This document shows, piece by piece, positions 1-7,871 of a stretch of 16,414 nucleotides of DNA (its first letter is position 1; every line of letters starts with the position of its first letter). The stretch covers positions 1 through 16,414 of the forward strand of contig JAUYEQ010000328.1 in NCBI GenBank assembly GCA_030691295.1, read 5' to 3'. The DNA is from Bacteroidota bacterium. Its GTDB lineage: Bacteria; Bacteroidota; Bacteroidia; Bacteroidales; Prolixibacteraceae. The translations under genes and the position numbers were made by a program. The notes under the pieces were generated by a model, which did not search any database, was not told where the DNA came from, and saw nothing but the letters and a program-made list of their open reading frames with translations.

Positions 1-3000
1 GCGGCTTTCGGGCATTCCGGCGAACCAGGGCCAGCCGCCATTTGGATTCTGCATGTCACGCAGTTTTTTCATGGCAGAAGATTGTTCCGAAGACATCCGG
101 TTCAAGTCGAAAAGCAAACCGATGCGCTGTTTGCGTTCACTTTCGCTGATTGCCTGTCGCACCCATGGACTTTCCTGAAGCAGCACCGATTTCAATTCCT
201 CGTTTTTTTCAAGGTTCGATTTCAGCACATCCGGAGAAATGTTTTTCCAGGTTTCGAACACGCTTTTAATTTTCGGATCGCTGTTGGCAATATGGGTTGC
301 CAGACTGTTGGCGTAATACCGGCTGAAAAGCTGTTCGGCACAATCGTACGGATATTCCATCAGGTAAGGCAACGCCTGCACGGCATACCAGGCCGGGTTC
401 GAAGTATATTCGAGCGTAAGCCTGTAATTTTTCAGCGTTGAGCCAGCCTTTCCGGAATTGATGAGTTTATCGAAGTTGAAGTTCTTTTGCTGCATTCCGT
501 TCACCGGCAGCGGCATCGATTCGGTGACCAGCATCCGGTTGGTCAAAACAGGAATTGCGGCTTCTTCGCCATCGCTGAAAGTGCCTGAACTGGCAGTAAT
601 GCGATAAACGACCGCTTGCAAACCTTCAGGAATACTGATTTTCCAGCTTACCGGCGAACTGATTCCTTTATTGACTTTGAACGCAATACTTGCCTGTTTC
701 AAACCCAACAGGTTGTCAATTGGTTTCATGGTCAGCGCGTCGAAGAAATGCAATTCGGCAGTTCCCGAAAGATCGCGGTCGCTGATGTTCGAGATTTTAG
801 CTGCGAATTCCATCGTATCGCCTTCGCGCATAAAACGTGGAGCGTTGGTGAAAATCATCAGGTCTTTCTGTGTGACCAGTGTTTTTTCGACCTGTCCGTA
901 TTTCAGATCTTTGGTGTGTGCCAAACCCATTATTTTCCAGCGGGTCAGGGCTTCAGGAGCTTTAAATTTGATGACAACTTCGCCGTTTTCGTTGGTAGCC
1001 AATTGCGGGAAGAAAAAGGCGGTTTCGTTCAGGTTTTTGCGGATTTGGATGGGTTGCGATTCTGCTGGTTTTTGAACCGGTGTGTTTTCTTCGATAGATA
1101 TAGCGCCTGTAACAGAACTCATTAGCTCCATCTTGACATCACTGACTTCCGCTTCATCGGCCATTGCAAACATTTGCATTTCTGAACTTACTCCCCTAAT
1201 CATCATACTGCCACTTTTCATCATTCGTATTCTACCTCCTGAATGTCCATTGTCAAAGCCAAACCAGTTCAATTGGTCGTACTCGCGCGATACTGGTTGG
1301 AAAAGCATTTCAGGATAATTGAACTGGTCGCCGGTTTTGATACCGAAACATTGATTGTCGGTCCATGGCCGTGTTCCGTAGTAGGAGTTGAAAATATTAA
1401 ACGACCAGTCGTGCGGAACAAACGCGTCGAGCGAAGCATCGTACATTCCGGCAAGCATTTCGGCAACGGCTTTTTCTCCCTTGCTGTCGCACAGGGTAAT
1501 CTGCCATTCTTCTTCCTGTCCGGGCAGCAACTTGTTCCGGAAAGTAGCGAACTGGATATCCAGTTTTTTATTGGTGTACGGAACGGTGATTGCCCTGCTT
1601 TCCATGAAAGAACGGTTGTTTTTCACCATCGCCAGATTGATAGAGAAATTGCCACGATATTCTTCTTTTACTGGAACACTAATAAGCTTCTGTTCCTTAT
1701 TTAGGATGAGAAATGTACGGCTTATAACCTTGTCCTTCAGAACAATTTCATAAATAATGGTAGCTTTTTTAAGTGGTGTGGAAATTAGAAACTGAGCATT
1801 CTGCCCCGGTTCGGCAGTTGGTGTTAACAGGGTAAATGTAAAAGGCGAAACAGCCTCGGTTTTGACAGATTTCGGCTGAAATGCGTTGAAATATTTTTGA
1901 TACACAACCTCTTCTCCGAAAGCATCTTTGGACTTAATTTCAATCACATACATGCCTGGCTGTATGCCGTTTTCAGGCCTGAAAAGCGAATCTGCCGGTG
2001 TGCTGAAGCTGGCCGAAAACACGGTACTTTCTTTTGCCCAGGTGGTTACATCGTCTTCGTCGTTATAGACTTCGCCCGGAAATTCCTTTTCGAATTCCTT
2101 TTTTGTCATTGTAAACTTATCCGGACGTTCCCACTTGCGGGAATAAAGCAACTGATTCGGTTTCCGGAGTTTCGAAATTGTAATGTTTCCTGAAGCGGCT
2201 TCTTTTTCGCCGTTCAGGTTGGTTGTGGAAAGTGAAAATTGAAAGCCTTTTTCAAGGTTGACATCATCCGCCAAATCAGTTTTTATCAGGAGCGCCTTGT
2301 ATCCAACCGAAACAGCAGTTTCAGCGCTGTGGCTTTCACCATTGACGTCGGCCACATCGCCATAAATGGTATAAGAAAATACCGGATTGCTTTTGCGGTC
2401 AAGCGAAAGATCGGGAATTGCCTTGAAGGTAACCGAAAATGATCCGTCGCTTCCAGTAACAGTTTCTCCATTGGTAATTTCCATTTCTGCTGACCTTGGC
2501 ATACCGCGCCAGTTCCACCAGTAAAATTGGAAATGAGCCCGCCGAACCACCCTGTAATTCACTTTGGCATCGGAAACCGTACTTCCGGCGTAAGCCATTG
2601 CTTTTCCTTTGGCTGTAACCATTTCGCCCAGTTTGTACGATCCTTTTACAGGTTCAAATGTGACTTCAAATTTGGGTCGTTTGTATTCTTCAACGCGAAC
2701 CGAAACTCCACCTGATTGGCAATTAATATTCATCGTTCCGGTTAATGCGCCTTGAGGAGCAGTGAAACTTCCGGCGAATGAGCCAAAATCGTTGGTCGTT
2801 AGGTTTAGTTTTGAAACTGCCTGTCCATTTGCATCAGTGAAAGTAACTTCAGTCTTGTACTTCGTCTTTATTTTCACATCGTCACCTTTTCGTTCCAGCA
2901 CAATTCCCTTGAAATAGATCGTTTGTCCCGGACGGTAAATGGCTCTATCGGTAAAAAACTGGGTCTGAACAAAGGCCGGTGGCTCATTTTCCTGAAAGGA

Positions 3001-4767
3001 ATACGATGAAAAATAACTTTCTGTAATTAAGTGATCATTCTTGTATTTGAATACCAGATAAAACTGATTGTGCCTCCGATTGTCACTTCTGGCAGGAATA
3101 CTTACCATTCCTGATTTGTCACTTACATAAACTTCTCCGGCTTTATTATCATATTTACGGGAAATGGAGTTGTATTCACGGTAAAACTGCTGCACTTTTA
3201 CGCCTGAAAGTGGTAACCCAGAATCGCGATGCAACACCACAATTTCGTTGTTCCCTTTGCTATCGTTCCGGCTGATATAACTCATGTTGCTTGCCCAGAA
3301 ACTGTTTGCTGTTACCATGGCGGATTTGGATGGAAATGCGGGATCGCTGCTTGCCAGAAGAACGTAGTAGCCACGTTGCATGGCTGGTAGTTTTAATTCG
3401 GCGGAATGATTCCGGTAATCTCCATCATCGGGAAGCGATTGTTCCCAGCTTGTTTCGGGTTTAGTATTGCGAAATTTTTCGAGTCTGATTTCCGAATTTT
3501 CAACCTGACGTTCACGATTGGTTTCGGGATCAATTTTCAGGAGGCGGAAGTAAACTTTGGAAACATTTTTGAATTCCACCAAAGCCAATGAGGGTTTTCC
3601 AATAATCGTCGCATATCCGATAGTAATGGACATGGTCGGTTGTTTGATACTTTCAATCAGCGAGCGGCAATTGATTGCACCAAAACTATCGGGGAAACGG
3701 GTTATAGCTGCCTGACAAATTTCAAACGCTTGTTTTTTACCCCACTTATTTTTTTCTGAAATAACCTGATTGGAAGTTGGTTCTCCTTTAAACGGGATCA
3801 CTTCCCGATCTCCGTCGTTGTTTAATTGAACTGCAATTTGATAGGCGACTTCGCTGGAGGAGGGATGATTCAGGTATTTATTTTCCAACTGATACAAAGC
3901 CGCAAGGTAAAGGCTGTCCTTTTCGGGAAGCGTACTTTTTTCTTGAACAAACGAAAGCCGCTCCAAGTCAACATCAATCAACGCTGTCGGATCTTTGTCT
4001 GAAAGATGCAGATTGACAACCTCCTGGTAAAGTTTCAAGGCCTGAAATTCAAACGAAAAAGCATCAGGTGAACTGATTTTCTGCGCCGCAAATTGGGTGG
4101 AAGTTTCAAAGAAATCAGCGTTGTCCATTAAAAAAGTAGTTGCGGGTTTTGTAAGTCCTGCATCTGAAGATGAATAAAAATCAATTGCCCGGTGCGCCAG
4201 AAAATCGAATAACGTAGGCCTGAACTTCTCCGAATCTTTTTGTTTGATCAGTATTTCGGAATAAGAGCTTAATGCGGTATTTTCGAGTAACTCTTTATCC
4301 GACAGCGATGCTGCATAGTTTTCCATGCAGGCAGAAACCAGTTTTTTCAAATCCCAGGTTTTGATATCTCCCTGAAGAAAGTTGGATGTTTCGCTGCGTT
4401 CGTGAATTTTCCAGCGGTTATTTTGATAATACCGCCAGTAAAGTTCGGCCACAATTGAATGCAGAATTTGCTTCACCGGAGCCTTTGCCGATTGAACTTC
4501 AAGTTGAGTTCGTTCGATGCTATTTTCAAGATAATCTTCCTGGAAATCGGCTTCCAGTTTCATCCGGTACAACGACGCTTTCACAAACTGGTCGGCCTGG
4601 TTGGAGGCTTTGGTTTGATCATAAATGCGATTCACAATATCGAGTGCTGACTGCGATTGACCAAGGTTGGAAAGTGAGTCAACTTGCTGCCATTCAGTGG
4701 TAAATTTATTTTGCGACATCGCAGTAAAGCTCAATAAAAGGAAAGTGATGCTGAAAATTGTTTTCAT
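1..4767 (-). CDS. Alpha-2-macroglobulin family protein with thioester motif (C-terminus cut by window edge)
   Basis: The frame is open without a stop from the ATG at 4767-4765 to the window edge, giving 1589 codons. The family usually runs to about 1900-2000 residues in Bacteroidota, so the C-terminal part is missing. Residues 1-19 form a Sec signal peptide (MKTIFSITFLLLSFTAMSQN) without a lipobox cysteine, so the protein is exported but not obviously a lipoprotein. Residues ~20-500 look helical and repeat-like. An MG2-type signature, TDRAIYRPGQTIYFKG, surrounds Tyr611. The central A2M domain signature starts near residue 1237 (NETAFFFPQL, then LTRWKIMGLAHTKDL). The thioester motif CAEQ is at Cys1476-Gln1479 (bases 342-331), followed by QNPNGGWPWF near the edge. 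Family knowledge: such proteins trap attacking proteases covalently, in the periplasm or at the surface. The role here is inferred from domains only. It is separated from the upstream gene by ~300 bp and probably has its own promoter. Confidence 0.93.
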   Translation of the reverse strand, partial: MKTIFSITFLLLSFTAMSQNKFTTEWQQVDSLSNLGQSQSALDIVNRIYDQTKASNQADQFVKASLYRMKLEADFQEDYLENSIERTQLEVQSAKAPVKQILHSIVAELYWRYYQNNRWKIHERSETSNFLQGDIKTWDLKKLVSACMENYAASLSDKELLENTALSSYSEILIKQKDSEKFRPTLFDFLAHRAIDFYSSSDAGLTKPATTFLMDNADFFETSTQFAAQKISSPDAFSFEFQALKLYQEVVNLHLSDKDPTALIDVDLERLSFVQEKSTLPEKDSLYLAALYQLENKYLNHPSSSEVAYQIAVQLNNDGDREVIPFKGEPTSNQVISEKNKWGKKQAFEICQAAITRFPDSFGAINCRSLIESIKQPTMSITIGYATIIGKPSLALVEFKNVSKVYFRLLKIDPETNRERQVENSEIRLEKFRNTKPETSWEQSLPDDGDYRNHSAELKLPAMQRGYYVLLASSDPAFPSKSAMVTANSFWASNMSYISRNDSKGNNEIVVLHRDSGLPLSGVKVQQFYREYNSISRKYDNKAGEVYVSDKSGMVSIPARSDNRRHNQFYLVFKYKNDHLITESYFSSYSFQENEPPAFVQTQFFTDRAIYRPGQTIYFKGIVLERKGDDVKIKTKYKTEVTFTDANGQAVSKLNLTTNDFGSFAGSFTAPQGALTGTMNINCQSGGVSVRVEEYKRPKFEVTFEPVKGSYKLGEMVTAKGKAMAYAGSTVSDAKVNYRVVRRAHFQFYWWNWRGMPRSAEMEITNGETVTGSDGSFSVTFKAIPDLSLDRKSNPVFSYTIYGDVADVNGESHSAETAVSVGYKALLIKTDLADDVNLEKGFQFSLSTTNLNGEKEAASGNITISKLRKPNQLLYSRKWERPDKFTMTKKEFEKEFPGEVYNDEDDVTTWAKESTVFSASFSTPADSLFRPENGIQPGMYVIEIKSKDAFGEEVVYQKYFNAFQPKSVKTEAVSPFTFTLLTPTAEPGQNAQFLISTPLKKATIIYEIVLKDKVISRTFLILNKEQKLISVPVKEEYRGNFSINLAMVKNNRSFMESRAITVPYTNKKLDIQFATFRNKLLPGQEEEWQITLCDSKGEKAVAEMLAGMYDASLDAFVPHDWSFNIFNSYYGTRPWTDNQCFGIKTGDQFNYPEMLFQPVSREYDQLNWFGFDNGHSGGRIRMMKSGSMMIRGVSSEMQMFAMADEAEVSDVKMELMSSVTGAISIEENTPVQKPAESQPIQIRKNLNETAFFFPQLATNENGEVVIKFKAPEALTRWKIMGLAHTKDLKYGQVEKTLVTQKDLMIFTNAPRFMREGDTMEFAAKISNISDRDLSGTAELHFFDALTMKPIDNLLGLKQASIAFKVNKGISSPVSWKISIPEGLQAVVYRITASSGTFSDGEEAAIPVLTNRMLVTESMPLPVNGMQQKNFNFDKLINSGKAGSTLKNYRLTLEYTSNPAWYAVQALPYLMEYPYDCAEQLFSRYYANSLATHIANSDPKIKSVFETWKNISPDVLKSNLEKNEELKSVLLQESPWVRQAISESERKQRIGLLFDLNRMSSEQSSAMKKLRDMQNPNGGWPWFAGMPESR

Positions 4768-4823
4768 ATTGTTTGCTTGAAGTAAATCGAACGTGAAATT
4801 AGCAATAAAAATCGGCCTGAAAA

Positions 4824-4849
4824 TGATATTCAGATTTGGCTGAATATCA
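4824..4849. promoter_or_regulatory. Perfect 10-bp inverted repeat upstream of the A2M gene
   Basis: TGATATTCAG (4824-4833), a 6-nt spacer ATTTGG, and CTGAATATCA (4840-4849) form a perfect dyad. It lies 57 bp upstream of the A2M start codon. It could be an operator near the promoter or a stem-loop in the 5' leader. The dyad is read directly from the sequence; a regulatory role is inference. No T-run follows on either strand, so it is not a typical terminator. Confidence 0.5.
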
Positions 4850-4943
4850 ATTATGATGCCATTAAACCAATAATTTCAGGAGAAAACCGCATCGGGTAAA
4901 TACCATGGAAGGTCTGATGAAAAACTTAATGAAGGTTCTGATT

Positions 4944-5064
4944 GACCTCAGGGAGGTCATATATTTATAGGAAATAATGATTAGTAAGCTGTTCGACCCC
5001 ATCGGGGTCGAATATCCGTATGTTTGATCCGTTTTCTATAAATATTTTATCCCTCTGGGGATAA
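4944..5064. repeat. Cluster of three REP-like hairpins with TATTTATAG-type tails
   Basis: Three perfect short hairpins sit within 121 bp: GACCTC-AGG-GAGGTC (4944-4958), CGACCCC-ATC-GGGGTCG (4994-5010) and TTATCCC-TCTG-GGGATAA (5047-5064). The first is followed by ATATATTTATAGGAAA. The third is preceded by the inverted version TTTTCTATAAATATTTT, so these two units face each other around the middle one. The middle one has a more diverged tail (AATATCCGTATG). The layout matches the repetitive extragenic palindromes I associate with Bacteroidota genomes and REP-associated IS200-like transposases (RAYTs). That link is from memory; no transposase is present here. Confidence 0.6.
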
Positions 5065-5072
5065 TCTTGATT

Positions 5073-6002
5073 TTAATGGCTGTCAATTCCTTCAATCATG
5101 TAAATCGAATGTTCGATGGTGGGTAGGATTTCATTGCAATATTCGGTCACAGCTTTTACACTTCCGGGCAGGCAGTAAATCAATGTATTTCCTGAAACGC
5201 CCGCAATTCCTCGACTAAGCAACGCAGCCGGTTTGTCCATGCCGTATTTGACACGGATCAGCTCCATGATTCCAGGGATTTCCTTTTCAAGTAGTGGTCT
5301 AACCGTTTCCGGCGTGAAATCGCGTGGTCCGATTCCAGTGCCGCCGGTGGTGAGAACGACGTCAACCTGTTGCGAAATGGCAGATTTAATGAGTTGCGTA
5401 AGTTGTTCCTGATCATCCGGAATGAGATGATTGGTGAATTTAGTTGCGCGATTGATTCCTGCCAGAAATGTTTCGGCCAGGAGTTTGATTTGGGGGCCAC
5501 TTTTATCGGCATATTCACCTGCACTGGCGCGGTCGCTCAAGGTGATAATGTGGATGTTGATTACTTTCCGCAGATAGTCCAGTTTGTCGCCAGCTTTCAA
5601 ATTTCCACTTCGGATTACTCTTGCAAAAATTCCTTCTTTGGGCATCACACAGTTGCCAATTTCGCGGAAAATAGAACAATTGTCGCCGTGGCATTTTTTA
5701 CCGATCTGGGTCACTTCCAGTTCAATTTCTTCATTCATAAACCGGTCGAGTGGTTTGCATTCGTGCAGTAAAAGCCCTTCTGTGGTAATGTTTTCAGCAA
5801 ATTCGCCGAATTTGATTTTCCGGCCAGCCTCTTCGGAGAACTTCGCAATGCTTTCGGTTGCCAGCAAACTTACCTGCCGGTGCCATTTTCCTGAATGGGC
5901 ATCACCGACGACTCCAATTTCGGTTAGTTCAATGGATTCGACCGGCTTTTTTACCGTTCCTTTTTTTGTGGAAGTGTTGACCGAAAGGATTTTGATATTC
6001 AT
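5073..6002 (-). CDS. MOSC-MogA/MoaB fusion, molybdenum cofactor biosynthesis protein
   Basis: The product has 309 residues and two domains. Residues 1-145 resemble a MOSC domain (sulfur-carrier domain of molybdenum cofactor sulfurases). They include GVVGDAHSGKWHRQVSLL (30-47), GEFAENITTEG (66-76) and a cysteine-bearing segment, KKCHGDNC, with Cys104 as the likely conserved cysteine. Residues 146-309 are MogA/MoaB-like: ITLSDRAS (153-160), the pterin-phosphate binding motif TTGGTGIGPRDFTPE (218-232) and a late CLPGS motif (277-281). Family knowledge: MogA-type domains adenylylate molybdopterin before MoeA inserts molybdate, and MOSC proteins handle sulfur on the finished cofactor. Fusing them puts an early and a late step on one chain; the coupling is inferred. 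It is the last gene of the cofactor cluster, 56 bp after the NTF2-like gene. No Shine-Dalgarno precedes the ATG, as is usual in Bacteroidota. Confidence 0.9.
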   Translation of the reverse strand: MNIKILSVNTSTKKGTVKKPVESIELTEIGVVGDAHSGKWHRQVSLLATESIAKFSEEAGRKIKFGEFAENITTEGLLLHECKPLDRFMNEEIELEVTQIGKKCHGDNCSIFREIGNCVMPKEGIFARVIRSGNLKAGDKLDYLRKVINIHIITLSDRASAGEYADKSGPQIKLLAETFLAGINRATKFTNHLIPDDQEQLTQLIKSAISQQVDVVLTTGGTGIGPRDFTPETVRPLLEKEIPGIMELIRVKYGMDKPAALLSRGIAGVSGNTLIYCLPGSVKAVTEYCNEILPTIEHSIYMIEGIDSH

Positions 6003-6058
6003 GTGTCGTGATCTAATGTTTTTTGATTTCTTGCTTTGTTACTGAAATTGCTTTCAGG

Positions 6059-6514
6059 CTATTCAACTTTAATAATTGTTGCCTGCCGGGCTATTATACT
6101 CCAACTATTATTTGAATACTTCCAGACATTTGTAAACCTTCTTGTTACCACTTTGCCTGCATTCATCTGTTTACCTTGTGGTTTAATTATTTCGCCTCCC
6201 ATTACAACTGCGACACTACCATTAAAAGTAATTTTTTCAATGTTCCTTTCAAATGATAAATAATTGAGATTACCGGATCTAAATTGGGCTTTTGTTTCTT
6301 CAATAGTTCCCACAACATTTGTCGGCGTATTAACAACCATATTAGGTGACCAGATTTTGTCAAATAGTGCCAGTGAATCTCCCTTTAAAACTGATTCTCT
6401 TTCAATATTTTCTAATCGCCTTATTTCAGATTCTCCCCTGTCCTGCGCTAAAACAACGTGAGAGTTCCATATCAAGCAGAATGAAAGTGCGAACAACTTA
6501 ATGAACTGTTTCAT
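6059..6514 (-). CDS. Exported DUF4440/SnoaL-like (NTF2 fold) protein
   Basis: The 151-residue product starts with a Sec signal peptide, roughly residues 1-23 with cleavage after VVLA. The mature ~128 residues show the pattern of the DUF4440/SnoaL-like branch of the NTF2 superfamily. This is an N-terminal helix (IRRLENIERESVLKGDSLALFD), a short Asn/Pro-rich turn (WSPNMVVNTPTNVVG), and strands ending in RRFTNVWKYSNNSWSIIARQ. These small cone-shaped domains bind small hydrophobic ligands or act as simple isomerases or hydrolases, and many have no known substrate. No catalytic set can be named. It sits between moaC (113 bp upstream) and the MOSC-MogA gene (56 bp downstream), in the same orientation. 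Nothing in it suggests a cofactor role, so it is probably a passenger. The fold call is fairly sure; the function is unknown. Confidence 0.8.
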   Translation of the reverse strand: MKQFIKLFALSFCLIWNSHVVLAQDRGESEIRRLENIERESVLKGDSLALFDKIWSPNMVVNTPTNVVGTIEETKAQFRSGNLNYLSFERNIEKITFNGSVAVVMGGEIIKPQGKQMNAGKVVTRRFTNVWKYSNNSWSIIARQATIIKVE

Positions 6515-6627
6515 ATTCTCAATATTTAAGGTTAATATATTATTAGCAAATTATCTGGTGCTTTGTCCTTCCCTATTGCTGGCAAATGTCCAATTCCTTC
6601 CCTTTCAGGGAAACGGAAAGGTGGCTT

Positions 6628-7077
6628 TTATCCTTTTTTTGTTTTGCTGATTAACCTGATATTTTCCATTACCATTTCCTTATCCACGGCTTTGCACATG
6701 TCGTAAACCGTTAGCAGCGCCACGTTCACACCGGTTAGCGCTTCCATTTCGACACCGGTTTTCCCAAAACAAAGCGTTGTACATTCGGCCAATACTCCAT
6801 TTACCCGAAGGGTACATTTTACATCGATCTTCCAGAGTTGCAGCGGGTGACAAAGCGGAATCAATTCGCCGGTTCGTTTGGCTCCCTGAATTCCGGCAAT
6901 TTCTGCAACCGTCAGCACATCGCCTTTTTTTATCTGGTTTTGGCGGATCAATTCAACCGTTTCGGGTTGAAGCCGGATAAAACCACTGGCCACGGCTTCG
7001 CGCTCCTGATCGGGCTTCTGGCTGACATCAACCATTTTTGCCTTTCCTTTTTCGTCTGTATGTGATAGTTTTTTCAT
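6628..7077 (-). CDS. moaC: MoaC, cyclic pyranopterin monophosphate synthase
   Basis: At 149 residues it has the usual length of the family (E. coli MoaC is about 160). It converts the MoaA product 3',8-cyclo-7,8-dihydro-GTP into cyclic pyranopterin monophosphate in the cytoplasm. Conserved blocks are all present: SHTDEKGKAKMVDVS at the N-terminus, Lys51 in the KKGDVLTVAEIAGI segment, the LIPLCHPL motif with His77, KTGVEMEALTGV (106-117), and VYDMCKAVDK (124-133) with Asp126 and Lys129. These line up with the Lys/His/Asp/Lys active site known from E. coli. Its start codon overlaps the moaA stop in an ATGA (7074-7077), which points to translational coupling. After its stop there is a 113-bp gap with a weak small hairpin (6598-6612) but no T-run, so read-through into the next gene is plausible. 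Confidence 0.96.
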   Translation of the reverse strand: MKKLSHTDEKGKAKMVDVSQKPDQEREAVASGFIRLQPETVELIRQNQIKKGDVLTVAEIAGIQGAKRTGELIPLCHPLQLWKIDVKCTLRVNGVLAECTTLCFGKTGVEMEALTGVNVALLTVYDMCKAVDKEMVMENIRLISKTKKG

Positions 7078-7871
7078 CCTCCAATATTGTAAAATTCTCC
7101 CGATTGGTTGTAAGTTCCACTTCGTGGTTTATTGCCGATTGTCAGGTTCAAGGCTTCCTGATGTCCCAGTTTGCGGATATTGTAACTTAGGTCGCTGAAC
7201 AGGCAGGGTTTGATATCGCCGTTTGCCAGTAAACGAACACGGTTACATTTGCTGCAGTTTCCACCTTCGCCACCTTCTACAGTTGAGAATTCACCGGTTT
7301 TCAGATTCATCTGGTGAATAAATCGAAGGTTCAGCCCTCTGCTTTCGCAGAACTGTTTTAATTTTCGTGATTCATCGTCGGGTTGCCCTAGCAAAACACA
7401 ATTGATTTTGATTGGTTCTAATCCGGCATTACGGGCTGCTTCTATTCCTTCCAGAACCTTCGTCAACTCACCGTTTCTGGTGATCTGGCAAAATTTGTCA
7501 GGGTTCACAGTGTCGAGGCTGATGTTGATCCGGTTCAGCCCTGCTTTTTTCAAATCAACGGCATGTTCCGAAAGTAAAATTCCATTGGTGGTCATCGACA
7601 AATCTTCCAATCCGTCAATTGCGGCGAGCATTGCAACCAGTTCAACGATATTTTTCCGAACCAGTGGTTCACCGCCAGTCAGCCGAACTTTGGTAATTCC
7701 GTTTTCAACTGCCATTCGGGTAAAATCTGCGATTTCCTCGAAGCTTAAAATATCGGCACGATTAAGTAGTTGAATGCCTTCTTCCGGCATACAATAAGTG
7801 CAGCGAAGGTTGCAGCGGTCGGTAACCGAAATGCGCAAATAGTTGATTTGTCGGTTAAAGTGGTCGAACAT
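7074..7871 (-). CDS. moaA: MoaA-type radical SAM GTP 3',8-cyclase, short form
   Basis: A radical SAM enzyme expected to perform the first step of molybdenum-cofactor synthesis, GTP to 3',8-cyclo-dihydro-GTP. The N-terminal cluster motif is Cys20-x3-Cys24-x2-Cys27 (CNLRCTYC), followed by the SAM-binding KVRLTGGEPLVR (61-72). The C-terminal cluster motif Cys206-x2-Cys209-x13-Cys223 with CNRVR is intact, as are LRF (Arg183) and the terminal Gly-Gly essential in classical MoaA. It is only 265 residues against about 325 in E. coli. The missing ~50 residues lie between LRFIHQM and the second cysteine motif, where this protein has a short link, KTGEFSTVEGGEGGN. The glutamate of the usual FIEL/M motif is His185. 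I take this as a natural short subfamily, not a damaged gene, because all cysteines and flanks are kept. It overlaps moeA by 17 bp and moaC by 4 bp. Confidence 0.88.
   Translation of the reverse strand: MFDHFNRQINYLRISVTDRCNLRCTYCMPEEGIQLLNRADILSFEEIADFTRMAVENGITKVRLTGGEPLVRKNIVELVAMLAAIDGLEDLSMTTNGILLSEHAVDLKKAGLNRINISLDTVNPDKFCQITRNGELTKVLEGIEAARNAGLEPIKINCVLLGQPDDESRKLKQFCESRGLNLRFIHQMNLKTGEFSTVEGGEGGNCSKCNRVRLLANGDIKPCLFSDLSYNIRKLGHQEALNLTIGNKPRSGTYNQSGEFYNIGG

Larger units (their letters stand above)
4768..5072. other. Intergenic region between MOSC-MogA gene and A2M gene
   Basis: These 305 bp carry no credible gene. They hold, from high to low coordinate, three short hairpins with shared AT-rich tails (4944-5064), a loose direct repeat (GAAGGTCTGAT near 4908 and GAAGGTTCTGATT near 4931), and a perfect inverted repeat at 4824-4849. 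The A2M promoter must lie here if that gene is transcribed separately, but I see no good TAnnTTTG box at a plausible distance. The closest is a weak TAATTTCA reading leftwards near 4799. Confidence 0.7.

Noticed and set aside
616..1704. Long plus-strand open frames across the alpha-2-macroglobulin gene
   Set aside because: They lie antisense to a continuous minus-strand frame with clear family motifs, and their translations show no recognisable domain.
6598..6612. TTCCCT-TTC-AGGGAA hairpin after moaC
   Set aside because: Only six pairs and no T-run on the minus strand; not enough to call a terminator.
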